From: Rufibacter roseolus
GTDB lineage: Bacteria > Bacteroidota > Bacteroidia > Cytophagales > Hymenobacteraceae
DNA length: 64,000 bases
Assembly (NCBI RefSeq): GCF_017916365.1
Contig: NZ_JAFMSU010000001.1
Coordinates: 1,364,001 to 1,428,000 of the forward strand
Direction: 5' to 3'
This document shows positions 55,921 to 64,000 of this stretch, piece after piece; within the stretch, counting starts at the first letter, position 1, and each line of letters starts with the position of its first letter. The position numbers were made by a program, and so were the translations under genes. The notes below the pieces were generated by a model. The model had not been told where the DNA came from. It worked only from the letters and a program-made list of their open reading frames with translations, and made no database searches.

Positions 55921-57117
55921 TTACGCGATGGCCAGTTTTCTGGCTTTTTGTCTATAAGCCGCTACCAGCAGCAGGCAGAACAGCACCCCGGTAAACGCCA
56001 GCGCGGCGCCCACATATTCCGGAGACGTGTACCCGAACCCAGCCGCAATGGGCAAGCCGCCCAGGAAAGCCCCCAGCGCGTTGCCCATGTTTGACGTAGC
56101 CTGCAGCAGGGAAGAAGCCAGCATCTCGGCACCTTTGGCCTGCTGCACAATGAGCATCTGCATGGGCGCGATCATCCCAAAACCAATGGCCCCGATGAGA
56201 AACGTCATCATAATGGCGGTAGGTTTGAACTGGACCAAAGCGACCATAAGGAAGAGAGCTGCCACCATGCTCACCAACAGGAGGGTAGTGGTGGTCAAAG
56301 GAGAGAAACGGTCGGCCAGCCGACCACCCACGAAATTGCCTACCACCATGCCCAGGCCCGCCACCACCATGATAATGGTCATGACGTTATTGCTGAACCC
56401 GGCAACCTCGGTCATGAGCGGCGCGATGTAGCTGATCCAGGCAAAAAAGCCGCCGGTGCCAATGGTGGAGATGCCGATGATGTACCACAGCTCCTTGTGC
56501 CGGAAAATGTTGAGGCTCTTGAGGAAGCTGGTCTCCGAGTCTGATTTCACCGAAGGCATCCAAACCTTCACCGCGAACGCCGCTACCAAGGCAACTGCCG
56601 CAATCAAGGCAAAGGAAAACCGCCAGCTATAGTTGTGCCCGATGAAGGTCCCCAGCGGCACCCCAATGATATTGGCCACCGTCAGCCCCGCGAACATCAC
56701 GGAGACCGCTCTTGCCTCGCGGCCAGGTTCGGCTAATTTACTCGCCACCACCGCGCCAATGCCGAAGAAGGCCCCGTGCGGCAGACCGGCCAGAAGTCTG
56801 GTAGCCATGAGTAAGGGGTAACTGCTCATCAGGGCGAACAAGCCATTGAAGATGCCCACCATCAGCATCAGGCCGATTAATACTTTCTTGGGCGGCATGT
56901 TGGAGGTGAGGCCCACCATCAAAGGCGCGCCAATCACCACGCCCAGGGCGTAAATGGAAATGAGGTGACCCGCCTCGGGAATGGAAATGTTGATGGCCCT
57001 GGACATATCGGGCAGAATGCCCATCATCAGGAACTCGGTCATGCCTATGCTGAAACCACCCAATAGAAGGGAAATCAGGCTCAGTTTGAAGAGGGGAGGA
57101 TTGTTGGTACTTTTCAT
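55921..57117 (-). CDS. MFS transporter, AraJ/sugar-efflux-like
   Basis: A 398-residue inner-membrane transporter with twelve predicted helices. The ATG at 57117 (MKSTNNPPLFKLSLISLLLGGFSIGMTEFLMMGILPDMSRAINISIPEAGHLISIYALGVVIGAPLM) gives the usual short N-terminus; the frame upstream to 57195 is unlikely coding. The motifs GFSIGMTEFLMMGILP, RLLAGLPHGAFFGIGAVVASKL and the A-type loop NMPPKKVLI fit the drug:proton antiporter-1 family of sugar and drug exporters. Substrate unknown. Confidence 0.9.
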   Translation of the reverse strand: MKSTNNPPLFKLSLISLLLGGFSIGMTEFLMMGILPDMSRAINISIPEAGHLISIYALGVVIGAPLMVGLTSNMPPKKVLIGLMLMVGIFNGLFALMSSYPLLMATRLLAGLPHGAFFGIGAVVASKLAEPGREARAVSVMFAGLTVANIIGVPLGTFIGHNYSWRFSFALIAAVALVAAFAVKVWMPSVKSDSETSFLKSLNIFRHKELWYIIGISTIGTGGFFAWISYIAPLMTEVAGFSNNVMTIIMVVAGLGMVVGNFVGGRLADRFSPLTTTTLLLVSMVAALFLMVALVQFKPTAIMMTFLIGAIGFGMIAPMQMLIVQQAKGAEMLASSLLQATSNMGNALGAFLGGLPIAAGFGYTSPEYVGAALAFTGVLFCLLLVAAYRQKARKLAIA

Positions 57118-57502
57118 GTAAGCGTAAGATTGTTCATCCGGAGATGGTAAAAGGATAGCCGTGCCTTCTTGCCCGGGATGAGCCGAAGAAAGCACAATAA
57201 CCGGTTTGTAGTTTAAAGGTAGGTAAACATAAGTTAAGCCATCCGCAGCAGGTTGGTATGGTACAATAAACCACTGCCCCTAACGGAGTACCTGCCGCGC
57301 TAAAAAGTAAATACGAATTAGGTCTAACGATCCTGGTGCCTTGATGTTCCCCTGAAAAAGACAATCAAGTATAAATCCCATTTCTTCCTAAGAAGATCTG
57401 CACCAGCGTTTTAGTCCTGTTTTCTCAAAAACAGCCCCAAAACGAAAAGGGAGCGACTAGTGGCCGCTCCCTCTTTTATTAACCAAGCTTTGTGCCCCAA
57501 CC
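57118..57502. other. Intergenic region with hairpin repeat and terminator
   Basis: No gene is supported. A CGTTTT/AAAACG hairpin (57407-57444) of the dispersed family runs directly into the terminator of the next gene at 57445-57477. Confidence 0.6.
57407..57477 (-). terminator. Dispersed hairpin fused to a terminator
   Basis: The outer CGTTTT (57407-57412) and AAAACG (57439-57444) enclose TCCTGTTTTCTCAAAAACAGCC. Immediately after, AAAAGGGAGCG (57445-57455) pairs with CGCTCCC(TC)TTTT (57465-57477). Together they follow the hydrolase gene that ends at 57503 on the minus strand. Confidence 0.7.
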
Positions 57503-58711
57503 TTACCGACCGGCTTCCAGGCTTTTTAACTTCCTACGGGTTTCTGCTACCTCCTCCAGAGACAGGGCCTTCCTGAATGCTTCCATGGCTTTCTTCTTAT
57601 CCCCTATGGCCACGTAATAGTCGCCCATAGAGTCATGCAGGTTACCGTCTGCGGGGTAATTGTCCAGGTTCAGCTTGAAGAACTGGTAGGCCCTTGCATA
57701 CTGCTTGTTACCCAGGGCAATGTAGCCCAGCGCGTTCACCGTCCCCGCTGAGGGCAGCACCTGGTACTGTAGTAGGGCAGACACGGTACGGAAATGATTT
57801 TTGAGGTAGTCTACGGTGACGGTAGAATCTTTTAAGTCCTTATCTAGCTCATATTTTTTAAAGAAATACCGCAGGGCGTCATATTGCGCTGGGAACGGTA
57901 CCGAGCCATGGTTGTCTTCTGGGTAATATTTCCAGGCCCAGGCCAGGTTCTTGCTTTTTCTGAGCGTCTCTCTGAAAAGCAGGTGATTTCTCACATTATG
58001 ATTGTCTTGGGTTTTGTCCTGCACCACCCGCACGGTATCCATTCCCTTCTCCATGGTGTTGGCAACCGCATAAAATAGGCTTTCGGTGGCGTAGTCTTTT
58101 TGAGTGAGGGCTTTCTCAGCCTGTTTCATGATGAGTTGCTTGTCCCACCAGATGCTAGGATCAATGGCCACGTAAGAAGTAAACAAGGCTGGTTGATGCA
58201 CCAGGGCCTGCAAGACGGTCAAGCCACCCAAAGAATGACCTACAAACATACGGTACGGCTGGGTTTGGTAGCGTTTCTCAATGTAGGGCATTACTTCCTT
58301 CTCCAGAAAGGCCATGAAGTTGGGCCCGCCACCCGAGGATTTCAGGTCATTGGCAGGCTCTCCACTGGCCCAAAAAGGATAATGGGTGGGCGTTAGGTCC
58401 CTCACCCGGCCTGTGTTTTCAATGCCTACTATGATCATTTCAGGCATCTTGCCTTGTCCGCTCAGATAGTCCACCGTACCGGCCATGGACGTAAAAAAAG
58501 CCTCTCCGTCTAACAGGTACATCACCGGGTATCGTGTTTTCGCGCCATCGCCAGATTTAGGCACATACACCCACAAGTGTCGGTCCTCTTTTAGAATAGC
58601 CGAATGAATAGTTTCTTTAGTGCCGATGGTGATTTGGTTGTCGTTCTGCCTGGCCGCCTGGCCAAAGCAAAGCGCAGGGAGTAGAAGTAAAATGGAAAGG
58701 AATACTCTCAT
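57503..58711 (-). CDS. Secreted esterase (alpha/beta hydrolase) with C-terminal TPR-like repeats
   Basis: A 402-residue exported hydrolase with signal peptide MRVFLSILLLLPALCFGQ. Residues ~20-285 resemble the esterase D/enterochelin-esterase group (LWVYVPKSGDGAKTRYPVMYLLDGEAFFTSMAG, EMIIVGIENTGRVRDLTP), with nucleophile Ser in FVGHSLGGLTVLQAL and a likely catalytic His in EDNHGSVPFPAQYDALRYFF. The last ~85 residues form TPR-like helices (GNKQYARAYQFFKLNLDNYPADGNLHDSMGDYYVAIGDKKKAMEAFRKAL). The gene downstream has the same overall layout. Substrate unknown. Confidence 0.88.
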   Translation of the reverse strand: MRVFLSILLLLPALCFGQAARQNDNQITIGTKETIHSAILKEDRHLWVYVPKSGDGAKTRYPVMYLLDGEAFFTSMAGTVDYLSGQGKMPEMIIVGIENTGRVRDLTPTHYPFWASGEPANDLKSSGGGPNFMAFLEKEVMPYIEKRYQTQPYRMFVGHSLGGLTVLQALVHQPALFTSYVAIDPSIWWDKQLIMKQAEKALTQKDYATESLFYAVANTMEKGMDTVRVVQDKTQDNHNVRNHLLFRETLRKSKNLAWAWKYYPEDNHGSVPFPAQYDALRYFFKKYELDKDLKDSTVTVDYLKNHFRTVSALLQYQVLPSAGTVNALGYIALGNKQYARAYQFFKLNLDNYPADGNLHDSMGDYYVAIGDKKKAMEAFRKALSLEEVAETRRKLKSLEAGR

Positions 58712-58862
58712 GAGAGGTGGAGGAAGTAAAGGAACAGGGGTTGAAATTTTAAGGATTGATATTCAAAAGTAAGCTGATCTTACCGATCACACGCAAGAAA
58801 AGGCTATATATAATTACTGGTATGTTTCGCTGTTAGCTTCTTGCTTTATGAAACAAGTTCCT

Positions 58863-58898
58863 GTTTTGGGGCTGTTTTGATGAAAACAGCCCCAAAAC
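58863..58898. repeat. Perfect CTGTTTT-family hairpin
   Basis: GTTTTGGGGCTGTTTT and its exact complement, with loop GATG, form a 16-bp stem. It is the clearest member of the hairpin family and defines its likely consensus. It lies in the gap between the two hydrolase genes. Confidence 0.8.
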
Positions 58899-58956
58899 GA
58901 AAAAGGAGAGACTACTGATCGCTCCAACTTCGTTTTCTGATGGAATGCGTCCGAAA

Positions 58957-59010
58957 TTACGGTGTAACGTGGCTACAGCAAAAGTAGCGTCGTTGCACTG
59001 CAACGACGTC
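58957..59010. repeat. REP-like palindromic pair, second locus
   Basis: TTACGGTGTAACGTGGCTAC (58957-58976) and the 27-bp unit at 58984-59010 (GTAGC then the palindrome GTCGTTGCA, one base, TGCAACGAC) are diverged relatives of the units at 40366-40534. Here their GTAGC tips face each other across seven bases. Confidence 0.6.
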
Positions 59011-59075
59011 ATCCGGCAAGATGAAAGGGCACTATCTTCCCAAAACAAGGTTTGCCCGGGCCAAGGCACCTTCCA

Positions 59076-60317
59076 TCATTTAGCCTGTTTCAGCTGGTTG
59101 ATTTTCTCCAGGTTGTTCTTGCTGTTTCTGAGCGTGGAGGAATCGTTGGTGGCGGTGGCAAGTGCAATGGCTTTCTGGAACTGTTGTTCCGCCAGCTTGA
59201 GGTTTCCCTGCTTGAGTAAGGCTTCCCCGTAACTGTCAAATGCGTTGGCCGATTGTGGGTACTGGACCGTGTTGTATTTGAACGTCAGCAGGGCCAGAGC
59301 CATGTGGTCTGGACTATTGAGCTGCTGGTAGGCAATGGTGTTGATCATGGGTTCCTTGAACCCGGAGTTCTTCAGCGCCTCAAACACCACCGCCTCGGCC
59401 TTCGGTGCTTTGCGTTGTTTCAGGAGAACAGCCGCTTGTTTCATGCTCGCTTCCAGGGCCGCCATTTTCGCTTCGTGTTCCTGCCGCTGTTTCTCCTTGG
59501 TGGCGGCCTGCACCACCTGATTGATTGCGTTCACTACCAGCTCCGGCTCCTCGCGGTGTATGTTGTGGCCGCTTCTGGAGGTGATGACATGCGCGCCACT
59601 GGTAAACTGACTGAAGAACGCGTTGTGCAGATTCCGCCATACTTCCACGCCCTTCGGCTCGTGCAGGAACAACTCAGGGTTGGCACGTTTCTGAACCGAA
59701 GTCAGCACCACGGCCGGCACCTGGGGCAGCTTCCCGAAATGGGGCAATTCGGCTTTCTCAAAAATCTGGTTGATGGCTTCGTTCTCCTGCTTGAACTTAG
59801 CAGGCACGAAGCTGTTCTGCAGTTCCATGTCTTTTATCGCTTTGGCATAGTCTGCTTTTTTCAGTTCCTGCATCATTTTCTCGTGGGCAGGGTCCACAAA
59901 TACAAACCCCTTCACTTTGTCCGGGTGCTTTGCTGCGAAAGCGCGAATAATGAAGGCTCCGTAGGAATGACCTACCAGAATGAAGGGCGCTTTGAGATTG
60001 GCCTTTTCCACCAGGGTTTCCAGGTCCTTCACCGCCTGTTCCAGGGTATGCGGATTGGGGTTAGGTTCCGAGTTGCCGGTTCCGGCCCTGGAGTACAGCT
60101 GCACCCGGTTGGTTTGCATCACCTCAGCGGCTACGTTGCCCCATACTTTATACGCTGTCCCAAAGCCCGATTCAAAAATGACGGTGTACTCTCCCGCGCC
60201 GGCCTGTACCATTTCCAGGGAGTGGTTCCCTACATTCACCATCTGGGTTTGCTGTGCCTGGGCCAGCGCCCTATTCCCTAGGAAAAACAGCAGCAGCAAG
60301 GTTCTTTTGAGCATCAT
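59076..60317 (-). CDS. Secreted alpha/beta hydrolase with C-terminal TPR-like repeats
   Basis: A 413-residue exported hydrolase (signal peptide MMLKRTLLLLFFLGNRALAQA). Residues ~30-260 form the fold: oxyanion region IFESGFGTAYKVW, nucleophile Ser in LVGHSYGAFIIRAFAAKHP, acid in GFVFVDPAH and His in SRSGHNIHREEPELV. After a charged linker (KEKQRQEHEAKMAALEASM) the last ~100 residues are helical TPR-like units (YPQSANAFDSYGEALLKQGNLKLAEQQFQKAIALA). The fold differs from that of the neighbour at 57503, so the shared layout is convergent or chosen by function. Substrate unknown. Confidence 0.88.
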   Translation of the reverse strand: MMLKRTLLLLFFLGNRALAQAQQTQMVNVGNHSLEMVQAGAGEYTVIFESGFGTAYKVWGNVAAEVMQTNRVQLYSRAGTGNSEPNPNPHTLEQAVKDLETLVEKANLKAPFILVGHSYGAFIIRAFAAKHPDKVKGFVFVDPAHEKMMQELKKADYAKAIKDMELQNSFVPAKFKQENEAINQIFEKAELPHFGKLPQVPAVVLTSVQKRANPELFLHEPKGVEVWRNLHNAFFSQFTSGAHVITSRSGHNIHREEPELVVNAINQVVQAATKEKQRQEHEAKMAALEASMKQAAVLLKQRKAPKAEAVVFEALKNSGFKEPMINTIAYQQLNSPDHMALALLTFKYNTVQYPQSANAFDSYGEALLKQGNLKLAEQQFQKAIALATATNDSSTLRNSKNNLEKINQLKQAK

Positions 60318-60623
60318 AGAATTAGTTGTTTAGATAAGTTGTAGGTCAACCGGCTCTATATAAAGCCCCGGCAGAAGGTTAATATCTTGTAGATGCTATA
60401 TAAAAGTCGTCGGTTGCCCGAGGGTTGTTCTTTTTCAGAATGCTGCTGCTCAGGAAAGAAAAGTACAACTGGATATGGAGGAGTATCCGCTTAATTTTCC
60501 TGCGGATTACTAACTCAGTTTTGGGCCGTTTTGGTGAAAAAAGCCCAAAAACAAAGAAGGAGCGACCAACGGCCGCCCCTTCCAAATTCTAATCACTAAT
60601 AACTAGCGACTAATCACTAAGAG
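60318..60623. other. Intergenic region with hairpin repeat and a degenerate CTAATCACTAA repeat
   Basis: No gene is supported. It holds TTTTGGGC/GCCCAAAA at 60519-60550 (CTGTTTT family) and a run of CTAATCACTAATAACTAG-type near-repeats at 60588-60625 just before the M16 gene end. Confidence 0.55.
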
Positions 60624-63584
60624 CTAGTACCCAAACAGCTCTTTCAAGGTCAACTGCTTCACAGTGCCGTATTTAGCCAGTTCCTTGAAGTTGAGTCGAT
60701 CTTTTGACCCGATGACCAGAATGGTCTGGTTCTGGCCTTTCACAAACTGCTGCTGGAACGCTTTGATCTGGTCCAGGGTGAGGGCATCCAGGCTCTCGTA
60801 GATGTCGCGGCGAAGGTCATGGTCCACGCCCAGTTTACGGGCCTGCTCGTAGTTCATGAGAATGCCCACCTTATTGATGCGCTCCGTCGCGATGCTGTTG
60901 CGCACCGAGGCTTTGGCGTTGGTGAAGTTGGTCTCGGCCAGGGGCAGATCGTTCAGGAGTTCCTGCATACCGGCCATGGCCTCGGGCAGTTTATCAGATT
61001 GTGTCCCGATGTATGACATGATGTAGTTTGCGCGGTCTTTGCGGCTGGCGTTGGCAAACCTTGAGCTGGCCGAGTACGCCAAGGCGCGGGACTCGCGCAA
61101 CTCCTGGAACACAATCGCGCCCATGCCGCCGTCAAAGTACTCATTGTACAGCCTAATGGTAGGCACCAGTTTGGGATCGTAGTTCAAAGACTTGGTCAAA
61201 AACAGCAGCTCGGCCTGCACCATGTCATAATTGGTCCAGTACACCTTACGGTCTTTGATCTCCAGTTCCTTGAAGGCATTCTCCGCAGGAACCGGTTTCA
61301 GGGTAGCCGGTACAATGTGGCCGGTGTTCAAGGTAGCGGTAATGGCCTGCAGCTCTCTCGGGCCATAGTACAGCACGCGGTGCTGGTAGGTAGGGATGCT
61401 CTTGATGCGGGAGATCAGCTCGGCGGGCTTCACTTTCTTCAGCTCCTGCTCGCTTAGAATATGTGTGAACGGGTTCTTAGGGCCATACTTGGCGTAGTTC
61501 ACCATGGCCACACTGTGGATGGTGTTCTTGTCCAACTTCGCGTCTTTGCGGTCTTTCAGGATACCGGCCACCATGTCGCTCAAAGCCTTAGGATCAGCTT
61601 TGGGGTTCTGAAGGAGGCTTTCAAACAACTGCAGGCCTTTCTCCAGGTTCGCGTCCAGACCGGTGAGGGAAACATACACCTGGTCCTGGCCCGAGGAAAC
61701 GCCAAACGAGCAACCGATCTTGAAGAACTCTTTCTGCAGTTCCTCGGCGGTGTATTTGTCGGTGCCCAGGTACTGCAGGTAATCCACGGCCAGACCCAGT
61801 TTCAGGTCGTTGTTCGTGCCCATGTCCAGGATGTAGAACAGGTTGAACAGGCCGTTTTCCTGGTTTTTGGTGTAGTACACCGGGATATTGCTTTTCAAAG
61901 TGCCTTCCTGGATGTCTTTCTTGTAGTCCACAAACTGGGGCTGCAAGTCAGACACGGTGCGGCTGGCCACCTGCTTGTAGAACTCAGACTGCGCCTCGCG
62001 GTTGGCGGGCACCGGCGTGATGGTGGGTTTCTCCACTTTCTGGGCATTGGGGTCCTGGCCAGTGCGCTTGTAAATCACGGCGTAGTTGTTTCCGTAGTAG
62101 CGGTTGGCCACGTCCATCACATCCTGCTTCGTGATCTTCTCAAAATTCTCTTCCTGCTTCAGGTAATCGGCCCAGTCCTGGCGGGCGATGAAGGCATCCA
62201 CAAAAGCGGTGGCGCGGGCCGCGTTGCTCTCGTAGGCCTGCATCTTGCTGATCTTGTTCTTGTTCACGATGGCCGGAATCAACCAATCCTCAAACTGTCC
62301 TTTCTTCACCAGCTCAATCTGCTGCAGCAACAGGTTCTTCACCTGGTCCAGCGTTTGCCCTTGGCGCGGATTGGCACTCAGAAAGTGCGCGCTGTAATCA
62401 TTGTAGACCTCGGCGAAAGAACCAGCGCCCAACGCGGCCTGCTTCTGGTTGATGTTCAAATCAATGAGACCAGCCTGACCGTTGCTCAGAATCTGGTTGA
62501 TCATGCGCAACACGATGGCGTCCTTTGATTTGATGCCCGGAAAACGGTACGCCAGCAGTAGGCTCTCGGCCTCCGGACCCAGAATTTCCTTTACCACGGG
62601 AGCGGTGATCGGCTTCTCCTGCGGCGGGGTGTAGGTCGGGTCGGCTTTCTGCTGCCATCTCCCGAAGTGCTCATTGATTGTCCTGATGGTCTGATCAAAG
62701 TCCAGGTCGCCGCTCATGGCAATGGCCATGTTGTTGGGCACGTAGTAGGTATCGAAATACTTCTTGATCTCGGTGATGGAAGGGTTTTTCAGGTGCTCCA
62801 CCGTCCCGATGGTGGTCTGGGCGCCATACTGGTGCGTTGGGAACAAAGCAGCAAACGCCGCCTCAAACGCCTTGTTGTTGTCAGAGTCCAGTGAGCGGTT
62901 TTTCTCCTCGTACACGGCCTCCAACTCGGTGTGGAACAAACGCGGGATCATCACGCCCAGGCGCTCAGACTCCAGCATGGCCCATTTGTCTACCTGGTTG
63001 CTGGGGATGTCGCCGTAATAAATGGTCTGCTCCACCCAGGTGCTGGCGTTGGAGTTCTTCATGCCCATAGCCGCTACCAGTTTGTCGTACTCGTTCGGCA
63101 CGGCGTATTTGGCCGCCACGCCCGAGATGGAGTCTATCTGGTGGTAGGTCTTCTTGCGCAGGGCAGGGTCTTTCTGGGTGCGGTACTGCTCATACAGCGC
63201 CTCAATCTTGGCCAGTTCCTCTTTCTCCTTTTCCCAATTGATGGTTCCTAAGCGGGTGGATCCTTTGAAGGCCATGTGCTCCAGGTAGTGCGCCAAACCG
63301 GTGGCGTTGGCAGGATCGTTCTTGCTGCCCGCGCGTACCGCGATGTAGGTCTGGATACGGGGTGCATTGTCGTACTTGGTCAGGTACACCGTGAGGCCGT
63401 TGTCCAGTTTGTAGATGCGTGCTTTCAGCGGATCATTGGGAACGGTGGTGTAGGTGAACTCTTTCTTGGCCTCCGCTGCCGGAGTTTCGGTGACCATGGC
63501 GGTGGTTTGGGTTGGCGTACTGGTCTTGCACTGGGCAAACAGCATGGCTCCCATGAGGGAAAAAGCAATAAATCTTTTTTTCAC
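60624..63584 (-). CDS. M16-family zinc peptidase lipoprotein
   Basis: A 986-residue pitrilysin-type peptidase with a signal peptide and likely lipobox (MLFAQC, Cys19). The inverted zinc motif HxxEH is at His99-Glu102-His103 (GLAHYLEHMAFKG); a downstream Glu in LEAVYEEKNRSLD is the probable third ligand. Four M16 domains are expected: ~50-260, ~270-500, ~560-760 and ~770-980, the last two lacking the zinc motif (FDGGMGAIVFQELRESRALAYS is the typical C-domain block). Length is right for a two-half M16 protein. It would degrade peptides in the periplasm or at the outer membrane. Confidence 0.94.
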   Translation of the reverse strand: MKKRFIAFSLMGAMLFAQCKTSTPTQTTAMVTETPAAEAKKEFTYTTVPNDPLKARIYKLDNGLTVYLTKYDNAPRIQTYIAVRAGSKNDPANATGLAHYLEHMAFKGSTRLGTINWEKEKEELAKIEALYEQYRTQKDPALRKKTYHQIDSISGVAAKYAVPNEYDKLVAAMGMKNSNASTWVEQTIYYGDIPSNQVDKWAMLESERLGVMIPRLFHTELEAVYEEKNRSLDSDNNKAFEAAFAALFPTHQYGAQTTIGTVEHLKNPSITEIKKYFDTYYVPNNMAIAMSGDLDFDQTIRTINEHFGRWQQKADPTYTPPQEKPITAPVVKEILGPEAESLLLAYRFPGIKSKDAIVLRMINQILSNGQAGLIDLNINQKQAALGAGSFAEVYNDYSAHFLSANPRQGQTLDQVKNLLLQQIELVKKGQFEDWLIPAIVNKNKISKMQAYESNAARATAFVDAFIARQDWADYLKQEENFEKITKQDVMDVANRYYGNNYAVIYKRTGQDPNAQKVEKPTITPVPANREAQSEFYKQVASRTVSDLQPQFVDYKKDIQEGTLKSNIPVYYTKNQENGLFNLFYILDMGTNNDLKLGLAVDYLQYLGTDKYTAEELQKEFFKIGCSFGVSSGQDQVYVSLTGLDANLEKGLQLFESLLQNPKADPKALSDMVAGILKDRKDAKLDKNTIHSVAMVNYAKYGPKNPFTHILSEQELKKVKPAELISRIKSIPTYQHRVLYYGPRELQAITATLNTGHIVPATLKPVPAENAFKELEIKDRKVYWTNYDMVQAELLFLTKSLNYDPKLVPTIRLYNEYFDGGMGAIVFQELRESRALAYSASSRFANASRKDRANYIMSYIGTQSDKLPEAMAGMQELLNDLPLAETNFTNAKASVRNSIATERINKVGILMNYEQARKLGVDHDLRRDIYESLDALTLDQIKAFQQQFVKGQNQTILVIGSKDRLNFKELAKYGTVKQLTLKELFGY

Positions 63585-64000
63585 GTCAGGTGGAATTTAT
63601 CTGATAGATAGTAGTCAAATATAGGAAAACCGGGGGAGTTTATGATATTCTTTATAACGCTTTGATTTACAGGAGAAGTACAGATAAAGCAGTTTTCTTT
63701 TGTGGCCATCTGCTTTGCCGTTAAATGCTTTTTCTTGTGTACACGTAGTCTGCAATAGCTGGCGTGGCGCTGGTGTTTGCGTGGGTGCATGGGCTGGGTT
63801 GTTGCATGGCAGGGCTCCGAGCGCTCACGGCCGCGAGGCCCCGCCTTCCGGCCTCGCGCTGCGCCAGCTTCCTTTGCTCCTTTCAGTCGCAATGCCTTCG
63901 GCACCGGAACCTGACAAGGCGCTCCACCGAAAGGCTGGAAAAGGAAATACGTTTGCAGGAACGCCCCAAACTCACAGGTTTTGAAAACCTGTGAGGTCTT
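63585..64000. other. Gene-free window end with a CTCACAGG palindrome
   Basis: No gene is supported. The short frames on both strands (63581-63904 minus, 63700-63984 plus) are rich in Arg, Ala and Pro with no family. A GC-rich stretch (63820-63880) precedes the palindrome at 63971-63995. Confidence 0.55.
63971..63995. repeat. CTCACAGG palindromic repeat
   Basis: CTCACAGGTTTT (63971-63982) and AAAACCTGTGAG (63984-63995) are exact complements with a one-base loop. The pattern continues into GTCTT at the window edge and looks like a dispersed element. Confidence 0.6.

Larger units (their letters stand above)
58712..59075. other. Intergenic region with a perfect hairpin repeat and REP-like units
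   Basis: No gene is supported in these 364 bases. The CTGTTTT-family hairpin at 58863-58898 and the REP-like pair at 58957-59010 are the visible structures. Confidence 0.6.

Noticed and set aside
61461..62528. 355-residue open frame antisense to the M16 peptidase
   Set aside because: Fully contained in a conserved gene; repetitive Val/Leu/His composition typical of a shadow frame.

Overview
The window is a 64 kb piece of a Bacteroidota chromosome, most likely from the order Cytophagales. The lineage signs are paired SusC/SusD outer-membrane proteins, many short lipoproteins, a type IX secretion (T9SS) sorting domain, promoters with the Bacteroidota TAnnTTTG box, and a tmRNA tag ending in NYAMAA. 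A Hymenobacteraceae member such as Rufibacter or Pontibacter would fit, but that is inference.

Layout. 2-4046: the tail of one polysaccharide utilisation locus (PUL), with a SusD lacking its 5' end and two surface lipoproteins. 4255-10888: a tightly overlapping sensory operon (triple-receiver hybrid kinase, CheR, receiver-less CheB, receiver-kinase). 10896-12888: thioredoxin-like protein and acyltransferase on the minus strand. 13860-32133: a beta-mannan PUL. 32255-32624: ssrA (tmRNA), minus strand. 32755-46593: mostly housekeeping genes, including a pyrimidine nucleotidase, acyltransferase, ArsR regulator, M1 peptidase, DnaJ-like protein, HupE/UreJ protein, ClpB and endonuclease V. 46779-51595: a T9SS cargo protein and monomeric isocitrate dehydrogenase. 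51726-54567: four low-GC genes separated by attC-like palindromes, probably an integron cassette array without an integrase. 54766-63584: SDR reductase, MFS exporter, two secreted hydrolases with TPR-like tails, and an M16 peptidase.

How the mannan locus works. SusC/SusD and a surface lipoprotein (20378-25912) would capture and import manno-oligosaccharides released by two tandem GH26 lipoproteins and a GH5-like enzyme. Inside the cell an inner-membrane symporter, a mannobiose 2-epimerase and a GH130 mannosylglucose phosphorylase (15391-19769) would complete the known epimerase/phosphorylase route. An AraC-type regulator lies divergently upstream. A 16-bp element (TGATAAAATAGTATTA and variants) recurs six times around these genes. 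In front of both the symporter operon and susC it sits exactly 37 nt upstream of a TAnnTTTG box, so both operons probably belong to one regulon. The symporter-phosphorylase-epimerase operon is far more GC-rich than the genes around it and looks acquired separately.

Intergenic regions carry several palindromic repeat families: CTGTTTT/AAAACAG hairpins, REPIN-like 27-bp palindrome pairs, CCCCTCC palindromes and CTCACAGG hairpins. No CRISPR array, rRNA, tRNA, transposase or integrase gene was seen.
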